Shown in pieces: positions 1-8,394 of a DNA stretch of 64,000 nucleotides. The stretch spans positions 91,127 through 155,126 of the forward strand of contig DDQN01000072.1 of the NCBI GenBank assembly GCA_002342685.1. The letters run 5' to 3'. Under the pieces are notes generated by a model. The model was not told the origin of the DNA, did not search any database, and was given only the letters and a program-made list of their open reading frames with translations. Each line of letters begins with the position of its first letter. Position 1 is the stretch's first letter. Origin of the DNA: Vibrio sp. UBA2441 (GTDB lineage: Bacteria > Pseudomonadota > Gammaproteobacteria > Enterobacterales > Vibrionaceae). The position numbers were made by a program, and so were the translations under genes.

Positions 1-1
1 T

Positions 2-1084
2 CCGGATTTCACTTATCAGATTCAAAAAGGCGATAATCTCAGTGGCATATTTGCTAAGTTAGACTTTGATTATTCCGATTTATTAAAAGTGATGGAAACA
101 GATTTGAACTACCTGATGCTTGATACGTTAAAGCCGGGTAATCAGCTGTATTTCTGGCGCAACAAGAACAACGGGCTTCTGCAAAAAATGGTATTGCAGT
201 TTACTATCGCAGATAGGGTCGCCTACACCCGATTAGATGATGGTAGTTATGGATTTAGTGATATATCCATACCGGGCGAGTGGCGCGCAATGCCTTTTGT
301 GGGCGAAATACACGGTAACTTTTCTGTCTCTGCCAATAAGGCTGGCTTGGGTAATAGCGAAATCGAACAAATCAATACCCTGTTAAAAGACAAACTTAAC
401 TTCTCGCGCGATCTCCGTGCCGGAGACCCTTTTGAGATTATTGAGAAACGTCAATTTGTTGGTGATGAAGCAACGGGCAGGAGGGAAGTAGAAGCTATTC
501 GAATTCATAACCGAGGTCGGATCATTAGCGCATATTTGCATAGTGACGGGCAATATTATGATAAGGATGGCAAGAGCTTACAACGTGCTTTTCAGCGTTA
601 CCCGACCAGCAAGCGGTATCGAATATCTTCTTCTTTTAACCCCAAGCGTAAACATCCGGTTACAGGAAGAGTTTCCCCTCACAACGGCACTGACTTTGCG
701 GTTGGTATTGGTACTCCGGTTTATGCTACCGGAGATGGTAAAGTTGTTTTAACCAGAAACCACCCTTATGCGGGTAAGTATGTGGTCATTCAACACGGCA
801 ACAGCTATAAGACTCGATTTCTTCACTTGAGCAAAATTCTGGTTAAGAAAGGGCAGAAGATCTCTCGAGGTCAACGCATTGCATTATCTGGAAATACAGG
901 CCGATCAACTGGACCACACCTGCATTACGAATTTATCATTAAGGGGCGTCCAGTGAATGCCATGACGGCGAACATTCCAATGGCGAGCTCTGTACCAAGA
1001 AAAGAACTGGCGGAATTCAAAACGAAGATAGCCATGTATAACGAATTATTAGGTAAGACGTTATTAGCACAAGTTGGGGAGTAA
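2..1084 (+). CDS. M23 family murein DD-endopeptidase, 5' truncated by the window
   Basis: The reading frame is open from base 2, so the gene begins before the window; the internal GTG/ATG at 89/92 is not the true start. The visible part is 360 residues. It begins with a LysM/OapA-like segment (YQIQKGDNLSGIF), followed by a middle domain and a C-terminal M23 peptidase domain. The zinc ligands are visible in HNGTD (around base 680) and in the H-x-H of GPHLHYEF (around base 915). Family knowledge: MepM/ShyA-type enzymes are periplasmic and cut peptidoglycan cross-links to allow wall growth. The domain order fits that group, but the N-terminal membrane anchor is outside the window, so which paralogue it is stays open. 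Confidence 0.9.
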   Translation, partial: PDFTYQIQKGDNLSGIFAKLDFDYSDLLKVMETDLNYLMLDTLKPGNQLYFWRNKNNGLLQKMVLQFTIADRVAYTRLDDGSYGFSDISIPGEWRAMPFVGEIHGNFSVSANKAGLGNSEIEQINTLLKDKLNFSRDLRAGDPFEIIEKRQFVGDEATGRREVEAIRIHNRGRIISAYLHSDGQYYDKDGKSLQRAFQRYPTSKRYRISSSFNPKRKHPVTGRVSPHNGTDFAVGIGTPVYATGDGKVVLTRNHPYAGKYVVIQHGNSYKTRFLHLSKILVKKGQKISRGQRIALSGNTGRSTGPHLHYEFIIKGRPVNAMTANIPMASSVPRKELAEFKTKIAMYNELLGKTLLAQVGE

Positions 1085-1183
1085 CAGCCTCTTAGTTCTT
1101 TATTAATAGACAAGAAATTATTTAGTAGAAGCTTATTAAATAGGAGCTTGTTACAATGCGGCGTCAAATTTTGGAGTAAAAAT

Positions 1184-1534
1184 ATGTTACCAGCTGATTT
1201 TGAAGTGTTGATAAACGCCTTATGTGAAACAGAGGATCTTCCGCAAGCCCTAGCACTGTTAAAAGAAAATGAAGACGAAGAAGTAGCACAAGCTGCCGAA
1301 TCACTTACCGGGCAGTTTGCCCTGGCTGTAGTGGATGGTGAGAAGCGTATCTATCACGTCTCATTGCAAGAAAATGACAATGGTGAAGAAGAAGAGTTTG
1401 TTGAACATATCATGAATGAGGGAGACGATGTGATCAAATTTGCTGCTTGGTTTTTCTTTGCCATGTTTGATGTAAAACAAAAAGATAGCTATCAAGCGGC
1501 GGGTAAGACATTTAAGCAACCCAAAAGAAGCTAA
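1184..1534 (+). CDS. Small acidic protein of unknown function
   Basis: A 116-residue protein that I do not recognise. The ATG at 1184 is chosen because GGAG lies a few bases upstream (TTGGAGTAAAAAT); an in-frame extension to 1148 lacks such a site. The sequence is very acidic in the first two thirds (runs such as ENDNGEEEEF) and has a hydrophobic aromatic stretch (FAAWFFFAMF) near residue 90, then a basic tail ending KQPKRS. No signal peptide or known motif is seen. It follows the murein endopeptidase gene by 99 bases on the same strand, so co-transcription is possible but not shown. Confidence 0.7.
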   Translation: MLPADFEVLINALCETEDLPQALALLKENEDEEVAQAAESLTGQFALAVVDGEKRIYHVSLQENDNGEEEEFVEHIMNEGDDVIKFAAWFFFAMFDVKQKDSYQAAGKTFKQPKRS

Positions 1535-1578
1535 TCTGACCTACTATTAATCTGCTTGCATACCGAATGGAGGAAGCA

Positions 1579-1695
1579 GTGAAAATAGTCTTGTTTTTGT
1601 GTAGCGTGCTTTTTTTGGCTGGTTGCTGCAATGGCATTGGTCCTGGCCCCAGAGCATTTGCTGACACACCGTTGGTCATTCAGATTGAAGATTAA
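1579..1695 (+). CDS. Small lipoprotein (38 aa)
   Basis: This is a short reading frame with a GTG start, preceded at good spacing by GGAGG (AATGGAGGAAGCA). The product starts MKIVLFLCSVLFLAGC: a positively charged residue, a hydrophobic stretch and a lipobox LAGC with the lipidated cysteine at residue 16. The mature peptide is only 23 residues (C onward, ending PLVIQIED). A terminator hairpin follows directly after the stop. The ribosome site, lipobox and terminator together make a real gene likely. Function is unknown; an entericidin-like small lipoprotein is one possibility, but there is no sequence evidence for a toxin or antitoxin role. Confidence 0.6.
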   Translation: MKIVLFLCSVLFLAGCCNGIGPGPRAFADTPLVIQIED

Positions 1696-1696
1696 T

Positions 1697-1724
1697 AAGG
1701 GAAACCGTACAGGTTTCCCTTTTC
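1697..1724. terminator. Probable bidirectional terminator
   Basis: The arms AAGGGAAACC and GGTTTCCCTT form a 10-bp stem with a 5-base loop, flanked by T or A residues on both sides. It sits between the small lipoprotein gene (+) and the end of the RND pump gene (-), so it can serve both. Confidence 0.8.
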
Positions 1725-1726
1725 TG

Positions 1727-4700
1727 TTAGGCCTCCGTTAGAGCAGAGACAGGCGAAGCTTTATTGTTGGATTGTGATAATCGCGAAATACCAATATCGT
1801 CTAATATGATGAGCACACAGGGAACGACAATAGAAGCGAGTAGTGTCGCTGTGACTAAACCAAAAGCGATGCTGGCGACTAAAGGGATCAAAAACTGAGC
1901 TTGTGTACTTGACTCGGTAAGCAGCGGTAATAAACCGGCAAAGGTCGTCAGTGAAGTGATAAATATAGCTCTGAACCTGTCGTGAACCGCATTTTTACAC
2001 GCCTCAATTAACGGTATCCCTTTAGCTATATTTTCTTTCACAAAATTAACCAGAAGAATATTATCGTTGACCACAATACCTGCTAGCGTGGCGAAGCCTA
2101 CTAAGCTGGGGATAGTGAGATCCAAACCTAGTCCGATATGCCCCCAGATAACACCGATCCAACCCATTGGAATAGCGAGTAAAACGGAAAAAGGCTGAGC
2201 GTAACTTTGGAACAAAAACGTAAGGATCAGATAAATGCCTATAATGCCAAGTGCGAAAAAGTGAATGAGTGAAGCACCTGTGTCTGCGCTTTCTTTATCC
2301 TGGCCTTGTGAAACGAAACGGATTTCAGGGAATTTCTGTTTCATCTGAGGGACAAATTCCTGATTGAACTTGAGCATTATTTCTCTGGCATTGGCTATGG
2401 CGGTATTGATATTTCCTTGCACTGTAACCGTATTAACGGCGTTAATACGGTTGATGCGCGAGAATGTTTGTTGTTCACTGAAGTCTGCAACCGCAGAAAG
2501 CGGAACCAAGCGGCCGTTAGACGCGGTTATCGCGAGATCTTTTAAACCCTGAAGGCTAGCCTGATGGGTAAACTCGTCGAGACGCACAGTAATATCAATG
2601 TTTTCTCCATCCTGGAATACAGACAAATCCGTACTGCCTTTCACAGCGCTGCGAAGCGTTTGCGCGATTTGAGTGGCATTCACCCCCATGACGCCAGCCT
2701 GATCTTTGAGGCTGACATGAATTTCAGAGCGGCCATAGCGAAGGTCATCCGACAGATTAAATACACCATCAAACCCTTTAAGCCATTTGATTAAAGATCG
2801 GCTGACCTTTTTTTGTTGTTCCAGAGAGTCACCAAGGATCCGGATGTCGATGCCATTGCCAGCAATGCCTCGTTCTTTGTCTGTAAATTTCAGTGATACG
2901 ATATCCGCAGTTGGGCCTACTTTTTTCTTCCAACTCTGCACCAGATATTTGATGCTCTGTTGTCTAAATTGCGCGGGAAGCAGGTCCGCACTGATCGTAG
3001 CCATATGTGGTCCGGATTCATTTGCGTCAACGTTAGTGTTAAACATGATGGTTTTACTGTTTACTAACGGCTCGGAATCAGGAAATGTTTTCGCATAATT
3101 AGCGTTTATATCATCAAGTGCAGCGGACACTTTGTTTACCACGGTTTCAGTTTGGCTTAACAGGCTACCTTGTGGAAGTAAAATTCTGGCTTGCAATGTA
3201 TCACTTTCCAGCGATGGCATTGCTTTGAACTTTAACCAGCCTGCCGGAACGGTCGCACTAGTCACGAGCACCACCATTAATAGAAAACCAAGTGTAAAGT
3301 AAGGAGCGTTCATAGCTTTAACGGAAAGAGGTATAAACATTTGATCTCTGACTTTCTCAAAACCAAGCATGAATTTGTCACGAATCGGATTCGACTTAAC
3401 ATTGAGATGGCTATGAGCTAGATGTGAAGGAAGGATTAAGAACGCTTCAATCAAACTGACGAGCAGTGTGATTAACAGGATAATGGGAATATAACGCAGA
3501 ACTTCGCCCATTTTACCGCTTAAAAACATCAACGGACCAATAACCATGAGCGTTGTGGCAAATGAAGCAATTACCCCCGGAAATACCTGTTTGGTGCCTT
3601 GAACGGCCGCCTGAAACGGAGGAATGCCTTGCTGGCGCTTAGCGGCTATGTTTTCGGCGATAATGAGTGAGTCGTCCATCAGCAGGCCAATGGCTACGAT
3701 CAAACCGACCATAGTCATCATATTGATACTATAACCGAGCCAGTGCATGACGAATATCGAACCAAGAAAGGAAACAGGGATCCCCATTGCGACCCAGAAA
3801 CTAAACCGGATATTGAAAAAGGCCCATAACATTAGAAAGGCGAGAGCCAATCCTTGTAATCCATTGCTGGTTAATATTCTTAAACGCTCTTTAATGTTTA
3901 CACTAACGTCTTGAGTGATTACCAATTCCACGCCCTGAGGCGCTTTGGCTTGCTCTTTATTTATTAGCTTTTCAACGACCTCTTTAACCTTTAATGTATC
4001 CTGAAAGTAGGTTTTTGATATTTGAAGTAACGCGGCGCGTTTTCCGTTAAACAGGATTTGCTCTTCTTCGAGCGCAAACCTCTGTTCAATATCTGCTACA
4101 TCACCTAATTTTATCTGGGTGCCCTGATCACTGGATTGAATGATGATATTTTTAAATTGATTAACCTGAGTGCTTTTGTGATCAAACCGAACGTTAATGG
4201 ACTCTAGTTCATTGTTGAATGTGCCTGCAGGCACACTAATATTTTGTTGTTGTACGATACCAGCAAGGTCAGAAATACTGAATCCATACTGCTTTAGTTT
4301 CCAATCAGAAATTCGAATATCGATCTCTTGTTCAGAAAATCCGTCAAGAGTAACCTGAGCAATCATAGGATTGGCTTTCAGACGTTGTTTAATTTCTTTC
4401 GCGTATAAATATAAGTCATGCTCTGACATGTCGCCCGTGATAGCAATGCTAGCTACGCTAGCGGTTCTGTCTAATTTGGATACAGTGGCTTGTTCCACTC
4501 TTTCAGGGAAATCATTGATAGAATTAACCTGTTGTTGAATATCGCTGGTTAGAATGTCGATATTTTGACCACTGCTCATTTCAGCATTAGCTATCGCTAT
4601 GTTTTCTCTGGCGTCACAGGTCAGCTCTTTAATACCATTTATCTTGTCCAGTGCGTCTTCCAGAGGCGCGCAGACTTCCTGCAATACTTCTGTTGGGGAC

Positions 4701-4855
4701 GCCCCAGGGTAACTGATTCGAATCTCTACATCTTTTGTCGGTGTTATTGGAAACGTATCTTTTTGCAATTGTGGCAGAGCGAAGGCACCAAGCAACAATA
4801 TGCTTATCATCAGTACATTGGCCCCGGTGGCATGGCGGATAAAAAAAGAGATCAT
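1727..4855 (-). CDS. RND efflux transporter, inner-membrane permease
   Basis: A 1042-residue protein of the AcrB/hydrophobe-amphiphile efflux superfamily, normal length for the family. It has an N-terminal membrane helix (residues about 10-28), a large periplasmic loop, a block of helices (about 330-480), a second periplasmic loop and a final block (about 860-1015). The proton-relay pair DD of GLLMDDSLIIAENI lies in the fourth helix near residue 393. The pump exports drugs, dyes or metabolites using the proton gradient, together with the adaptor encoded just upstream, whose stop it overlaps by 4 bases (ATGA). No outer-membrane factor gene is nearby, so a TolC encoded elsewhere is presumably used. 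Substrate cannot be read from the sequence. Confidence 0.93.
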   Translation of the reverse strand: MISFFIRHATGANVLMISILLLGAFALPQLQKDTFPITPTKDVEIRISYPGASPTEVLQEVCAPLEDALDKINGIKELTCDARENIAIANAEMSSGQNIDILTSDIQQQVNSINDFPERVEQATVSKLDRTASVASIAITGDMSEHDLYLYAKEIKQRLKANPMIAQVTLDGFSEQEIDIRISDWKLKQYGFSISDLAGIVQQQNISVPAGTFNNELESINVRFDHKSTQVNQFKNIIIQSSDQGTQIKLGDVADIEQRFALEEEQILFNGKRAALLQISKTYFQDTLKVKEVVEKLINKEQAKAPQGVELVITQDVSVNIKERLRILTSNGLQGLALAFLMLWAFFNIRFSFWVAMGIPVSFLGSIFVMHWLGYSINMMTMVGLIVAIGLLMDDSLIIAENIAAKRQQGIPPFQAAVQGTKQVFPGVIASFATTLMVIGPLMFLSGKMGEVLRYIPIILLITLLVSLIEAFLILPSHLAHSHLNVKSNPIRDKFMLGFEKVRDQMFIPLSVKAMNAPYFTLGFLLMVVLVTSATVPAGWLKFKAMPSLESDTLQARILLPQGSLLSQTETVVNKVSAALDDINANYAKTFPDSEPLVNSKTIMFNTNVDANESGPHMATISADLLPAQFRQQSIKYLVQSWKKKVGPTADIVSLKFTDKERGIAGNGIDIRILGDSLEQQKKVSRSLIKWLKGFDGVFNLSDDLRYGRSEIHVSLKDQAGVMGVNATQIAQTLRSAVKGSTDLSVFQDGENIDITVRLDEFTHQASLQGLKDLAITASNGRLVPLSAVADFSEQQTFSRINRINAVNTVTVQGNINTAIANAREIMLKFNQEFVPQMKQKFPEIRFVSQGQDKESADTGASLIHFFALGIIGIYLILTFLFQSYAQPFSVLLAIPMGWIGVIWGHIGLGLDLTIPSLVGFATLAGIVVNDNILLVNFVKENIAKGIPLIEACKNAVHDRFRAIFITSLTTFAGLLPLLTESSTQAQFLIPLVASIAFGLVTATLLASIVVPCVLIILDDIGISRLSQSNNKASPVSALTEA

Positions 4856-6177
4856 GATTTATCCTCCGCTTGTTTGTTTTTCAGTGCGGTAAATCCAGTC
4901 TCCTTGTCTAACCATTGGACTATTTTTTTGTCAGGCTGAGGTTTTAATGACATACCCTCTACGGCAGGGGAAAGTTTACTCAGCACTATTTTGTCTTTTG
5001 CCACAATGCCGGATTTAACAACAGCGATCTGGTTTTGAATGAAATCAATTTCGATGGTTTTTATTGACAGTTTTCCCTTACTGTTAACGGTATAAACTTT
5101 ATTGTTATGGATGGCGCTCACGGGAATAAGCAGTTGTTTTTTCAACACTGGTGCTTTTAACGTTACCTTAACGAAAGTATCTCTCATTAGCGGTGGCTTT
5201 TTACCTGGGCTGGCGAGTTTGTATGGGGCGTCTATGCTGATAACGATGCTTTGACTTTGCGTCTGGGCATCAATTTGTCCGCCAGTACGACTTACCTGTG
5301 CATCCCAGTGAATAAGTTTGTTTCCAGCGTTTAACTCAACATCTGCTTGCAGTGCTGAGTGTATTTCATTGTCGACAATGCTTCGGTTTTCTGCGCGGCG
5401 CAACGGACGCATTTTTCCTAATGGGAATTGGGCACTGATTTCGACTCGGTTGATTCCATCCGCTTTAAGTAACAATTCTCCCTTGTTAATGTAGTCGGCT
5501 ATTCCGGCTAACTTTTCTGTGACTCTCAGATCAAAAGGGGCTGAAATAACGGTATGGCTGAGGTCCCTTTGGGCCAAAGCGATTTGAGTTTTCAAAACTT
5601 GCTGCTCAGCTTGATTTATTATTAAGCTATTTTTTAGGGTTTGGAACTGTTGCTGGCTACTTAATAGAGCGCGTGTAGTACTGTCTAGTTGCGTTTTTGA
5701 TATATGCCCGGTTTTGCTCAATCGTAGTGAACGTTCATATTCCGCTTGCTGGATTTGATAATCTTTATTAGCAATGGCAACAGAAGCGTTAATAGTGCGG
5801 TCTTTTAAGCGGGATACTTCCAGCTCAGCTTCAAGTTTAGCAAGAGACAGTTGATAAGAGGAGGGATCGATTTTAAGCAGTACTGTGCCCTTTGTGAGTA
5901 TTGCGCCTTGTTTCAGTTGTTGGGAAACCCAGACAACAGTGCCATCTAATTCTGCCTGAGCTTGCCATTCTTCTGCTGGTTTAGTGTGTCCGTACCCAAT
6001 GGCCGTTGGCTGAATGTTTCGCGGTACCAGATTCAAAACACGCACCACTTTTTTTCCCGATGTTTGGGCTGATTTAGGCGGTTCTGCTTTCATGTTAGGG
6101 GCAAGAGCCAGTAATAGAACGCCAATGAAGAGAGGTGGCAGGAACATTGCTCTCTGTTTCCATGCAAACGTAGCCAT
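4852..6177 (-). CDS. Periplasmic adaptor (membrane fusion protein) of the RND pump
   Basis: A 441-residue HlyD/AcrA-type adaptor. ATG 6177 is preferred over an upstream in-frame TTG (6201) because AGGA lies about eight bases before it. Order seen: an N-terminal membrane helix (MFLPPLFIGVLLLALAP), a lipoyl-like half (DGTVVWVSQQLKQGAILTKG), a coiled-coil hairpin (about residues 110-200), the second lipoyl half (LSHTVISAPFDLRV), and beta-barrel and membrane-proximal domains. It bridges the permease and the outer-membrane channel. The 4-base overlap with the permease gene indicates translational coupling. No regulator gene adjoins the operon. Confidence 0.9.
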   Translation of the reverse strand: MATFAWKQRAMFLPPLFIGVLLLALAPNMKAEPPKSAQTSGKKVVRVLNLVPRNIQPTAIGYGHTKPAEEWQAQAELDGTVVWVSQQLKQGAILTKGTVLLKIDPSSYQLSLAKLEAELEVSRLKDRTINASVAIANKDYQIQQAEYERSLRLSKTGHISKTQLDSTTRALLSSQQQFQTLKNSLIINQAEQQVLKTQIALAQRDLSHTVISAPFDLRVTEKLAGIADYINKGELLLKADGINRVEISAQFPLGKMRPLRRAENRSIVDNEIHSALQADVELNAGNKLIHWDAQVSRTGGQIDAQTQSQSIVISIDAPYKLASPGKKPPLMRDTFVKVTLKAPVLKKQLLIPVSAIHNNKVYTVNSKGKLSIKTIEIDFIQNQIAVVKSGIVAKDKIVLSKLSPAVEGMSLKPQPDKKIVQWLDKETGFTALKNKQAEDKS

Positions 6178-6319
6178 ATTGAATATCCTGTTCAAATTCA
6201 AAGCGGAAAGTAAGTTGTGTTATGCGCCAATTTCTTAAATGACCTGATTACCCCTAGTTGAGGTTGATCGATACGCAATTGATAAGAAATATAGCGCATA
6301 TTATCTATTGGATTGTGAT

Positions 6320-6673
6320 CTAGCTTTTATTTCTCCATGCGGATTTAGCTGAACGCTTATGTAGAAGGAATTCTTGTTCGCTAATAAAACCATCATTATT
6401 GGTGTCATAGTCGGAAAACTCTTTTGCATTACTAATATTTTTTAGAGTTCGTCCTTCATTGGCTCGTTCTGATATTCGCTGAGCCCGAAAATCGGTGAGC
6501 TCTTGAGGAGACACTTGACCATCACTATTAAGATCCAGTTGGCTAAACGTAGGTTGTTGAACGGCTCGCATTGCGCCTTTTTGATTCATACCTTGCTTAT
6601 TCATGCCGCCAGCAATAGCGCTGGTGGTGATTGCGAAAGTCATCAGTACCATTAATGTTATTTTAGTGTTCAT
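6320..6673 (-). CDS. Secreted EF-hand calcium-binding protein
   Basis: A 117-residue protein with a signal peptide (MNTKITLMVLMTFAITTSAIAGG) and two EF-hand loops, DLNSDGQVSPQE and DTNNDGFISEQE, each with the D-x-N-x-D-G-x-[IV]-x3-E pattern of calcium ligands. AAGGAG lies at good spacing before the ATG. Small periplasmic EF-hand proteins of this type are common in Vibrio and relatives; their roles are mostly unknown, with calcium sensing or buffering inferred. The promoter region carries four phased pentamers (6722-6756), suggesting control by an OmpR-family regulator. Confidence 0.85.
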   Translation of the reverse strand: MNTKITLMVLMTFAITTSAIAGGMNKQGMNQKGAMRAVQQPTFSQLDLNSDGQVSPQELTDFRAQRISERANEGRTLKNISNAKEFSDYDTNNDGFISEQEFLLHKRSAKSAWRNKS

Positions 6674-6721
6674 AATCTTGCTCCTTGAATTAACACTCTA
6701 TATAAGTTTATTCTAATGTAT

Positions 6722-6756
6722 GTAAGGTGACGTAAGTTAAAGTAAAGTAGTGTAAA
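6722..6756. promoter_or_regulatory. Four phased GTAA[AG] pentamers upstream of the EF-hand gene
   Basis: GTAAG, GTAAG, GTAAA and GTAAA begin at 6722, 6732, 6742 and 6752, exactly 10 bp apart, on one DNA face. The last two form GTAAA-N5-GTAAA, the published CpxR box pattern. The block lies about 50-80 bp before the EF-hand start codon, where an activating OmpR-family regulator would bind. Which regulator uses it is inference. Confidence 0.55.
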
Positions 6757-6825
6757 GATGCTGTGAGTGCTTGACGTAGGGAGGAGGCTGGTAATGTCTG
6801 TTGGTGCCATTGATGACATGGAACG

Positions 6826-6849
6826 AAAAGTGCGCCTTTAAGCGCACTT
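6826..6849 (-). terminator. Terminator of the ferric-reductase-like gene
   Basis: AAGTGCGC and GCGCACTT form an 8-bp stem with a 6-base loop. Read on the minus strand it is followed by TTTTCG, and it lies about 30 bases after the reductase stop codon. Confidence 0.7.
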
Positions 6850-6877
6850 GAAATGAGAAATAAGCAGTTTGTATGCT

Positions 6878-8206
6878 CTAGCGAATATTGAATATCTCCG
6901 AATGAAATTGATCACTCTGTAAACCAGCGGCCACTAGATTCTTCTTTATTGAATTGGCGAAGGGTTCAGGTCCACAGAAACTCACATCATATGACGTATT
7001 TTCTACTCGATTAAGGATATGTTTTGCATCAAGTAACTCGCCTCGCTCCGCATCCAAAACATTAAGTTCTATACTGTCTAGCTTATGCGTAAGTTTTTCT
7101 AGAATACGTAATATTTCTTGCTCAAAATAGGCTTCTTTTTTCGAGTTTACGCAATAGAAGAGGTACACCTTTTTCAATGGATGTGGATCGTTTTTTGTTT
7201 GGTGTTGAAGCCAATATAGTCTTGATATTAGGGGAACAATTCCTATGCCTGCGCCTATCCAGACTTGTTGGGACATTTTGGATATTTGAAAGTGACCATA
7301 ACCGCCTTCAACTGTCACTTTATTGCCCTTTGAAAGGCTACTGAGTAAGTGATTTGTGTAGTCGCCTAAATCCTTTACACCGAATTCGATGGTATTGTTT
7401 TCTTGGTTATAGTTAAGAATGGAGAAGGGATGTGGAGATTCTCCGTCATGGAAATTAAGGTATGCGAATTGACCTTCTTTGTAGTCTATGACTGAATCCA
7501 GTTGAATGACGAACCGCATGACATTTCCTTTCGTCATTCTCTGAGATAAGCGTTTTACTTCGGTAACTTTTCCGCTCGCCTTGTTTTTTTTGCCAATTTT
7601 ACCGGTTAGTGAAAGAAAAGAGCACCATACACCGATCATAGATAACAGAGTGATTGCAATGTTCATAGGCAATGAAGACCAGTTCCAGTCGAGTAAAAGC
7701 ATGGAATGGAAGATACCCGCAATCATGAGCAAACCGCCAATCTTATGAATAAACTTAAACTTCTTATAACTGATAGCTTGTACAAGACTGACAATACTAA
7801 ATATCAAGAATATTTTGAATGAGATATCGCCAACGCCTTCTGCTAAAGAGTGCCAGTTAATACCGGTAATCTCAGGTCTAGGCCCTCTATTTGGTGGCGA
7901 GATGAACCCTGAGTCGATGAGCCAGTGTGCACTTTTTGTTAGAAACCAATGAACGATCAATGCAACGGTTGCTCCAATGCCTAATTTCTTGTGCATGGCG
8001 TAACTTTTATCCAGACCTTGCAATTTTTCATTAACCCAGTCAAACCGAACAGAGAGAAGGACGGCGATGCTCATATAGGCGAGCGCGAGCAACCCTGTAT
8101 ACATGATCAACTGATGGCGCCAAAAAAAGTAGTCGTCAAATTGACTCCAGCCCGTAAGTAAGTAAGGAAGCCACAGTAAAGTGAGTATTAGGGTTATTGT
8201 GCGCAT
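6878..8206 (-). CDS. Ferric-reductase-like transmembrane flavocytochrome
   Basis: A 442-residue membrane oxidoreductase. ATG 8206 is chosen over TTG 8218 because GGTGG sits upstream of it. The N-terminal half (about residues 1-205) holds six hydrophobic helices with several histidines (for example KLGIGATVALIVHWF and IHKIGGLLMIAGIFHS), typical of the ferric-reductase/NADPH-oxidase haem domain. The C-terminal half is a ferredoxin-reductase FAD/NAD module: HPFSILN (FAD binding), GAGIGIVPLISRL (nucleotide loop) and SFCGPEPF near the end. Such proteins pass electrons from NAD(P)H across the membrane to metal or other acceptors; the true acceptor is unknown. A phased operator-like block lies upstream at 8286-8320. 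Confidence 0.85.
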   Translation of the reverse strand: MRTITLILTLLWLPYLLTGWSQFDDYFFWRHQLIMYTGLLALAYMSIAVLLSVRFDWVNEKLQGLDKSYAMHKKLGIGATVALIVHWFLTKSAHWLIDSGFISPPNRGPRPEITGINWHSLAEGVGDISFKIFLIFSIVSLVQAISYKKFKFIHKIGGLLMIAGIFHSMLLLDWNWSSLPMNIAITLLSMIGVWCSFLSLTGKIGKKNKASGKVTEVKRLSQRMTKGNVMRFVIQLDSVIDYKEGQFAYLNFHDGESPHPFSILNYNQENNTIEFGVKDLGDYTNHLLSSLSKGNKVTVEGGYGHFQISKMSQQVWIGAGIGIVPLISRLYWLQHQTKNDPHPLKKVYLFYCVNSKKEAYFEQEILRILEKLTHKLDSIELNVLDAERGELLDAKHILNRVENTSYDVSFCGPEPFANSIKKNLVAAGLQSDQFHSEIFNIR

Positions 8207-8285
8207 TGCTACCACCAAAATTTTGTTAGAAGTCGAGTATCTATTGAGGGTGATGATAGTTGGGTATAGAAATATTAGAAGCAGG

Positions 8286-8320
8286 TTTACTTTTCTTTAT
8301 CTTACTTTACAAAAGTTTAC
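8286..8320. promoter_or_regulatory. Four phased TTTA[CT] pentamers upstream of the reductase gene
   Basis: TTTAC, TTTAT, TTTAC and TTTAC begin at 8286, 8296, 8306 and 8316, again exactly 10 bp apart. On the coding (minus) strand these read GTAAA/ATAAA, the same word as in the EF-hand promoter. The block ends about 80 bp before the start codon. It looks like an OmpR/CpxR-family operator shared by the two genes. Confidence 0.55.
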
Positions 8321-8346
8321 GAAGTGGTTTTATTGTTAGAAATAGA

Positions 8347-8370
8347 AAGCCCTCGAAAAAGCGAGGGCTT
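8347..8370 (-). terminator. Terminator of ulaR-ulaG
   Basis: AAGCCCTCG and CGAGGGCTT form a 9-bp stem around a short A-rich loop, about 25 bases after the ulaG stop codon. The minus strand continues TCTATT, so the T tract is weak but the hairpin is strong. Confidence 0.75.
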
Positions 8371-8394
8371 GGGCTTGACTAAATCATCTTCAGT

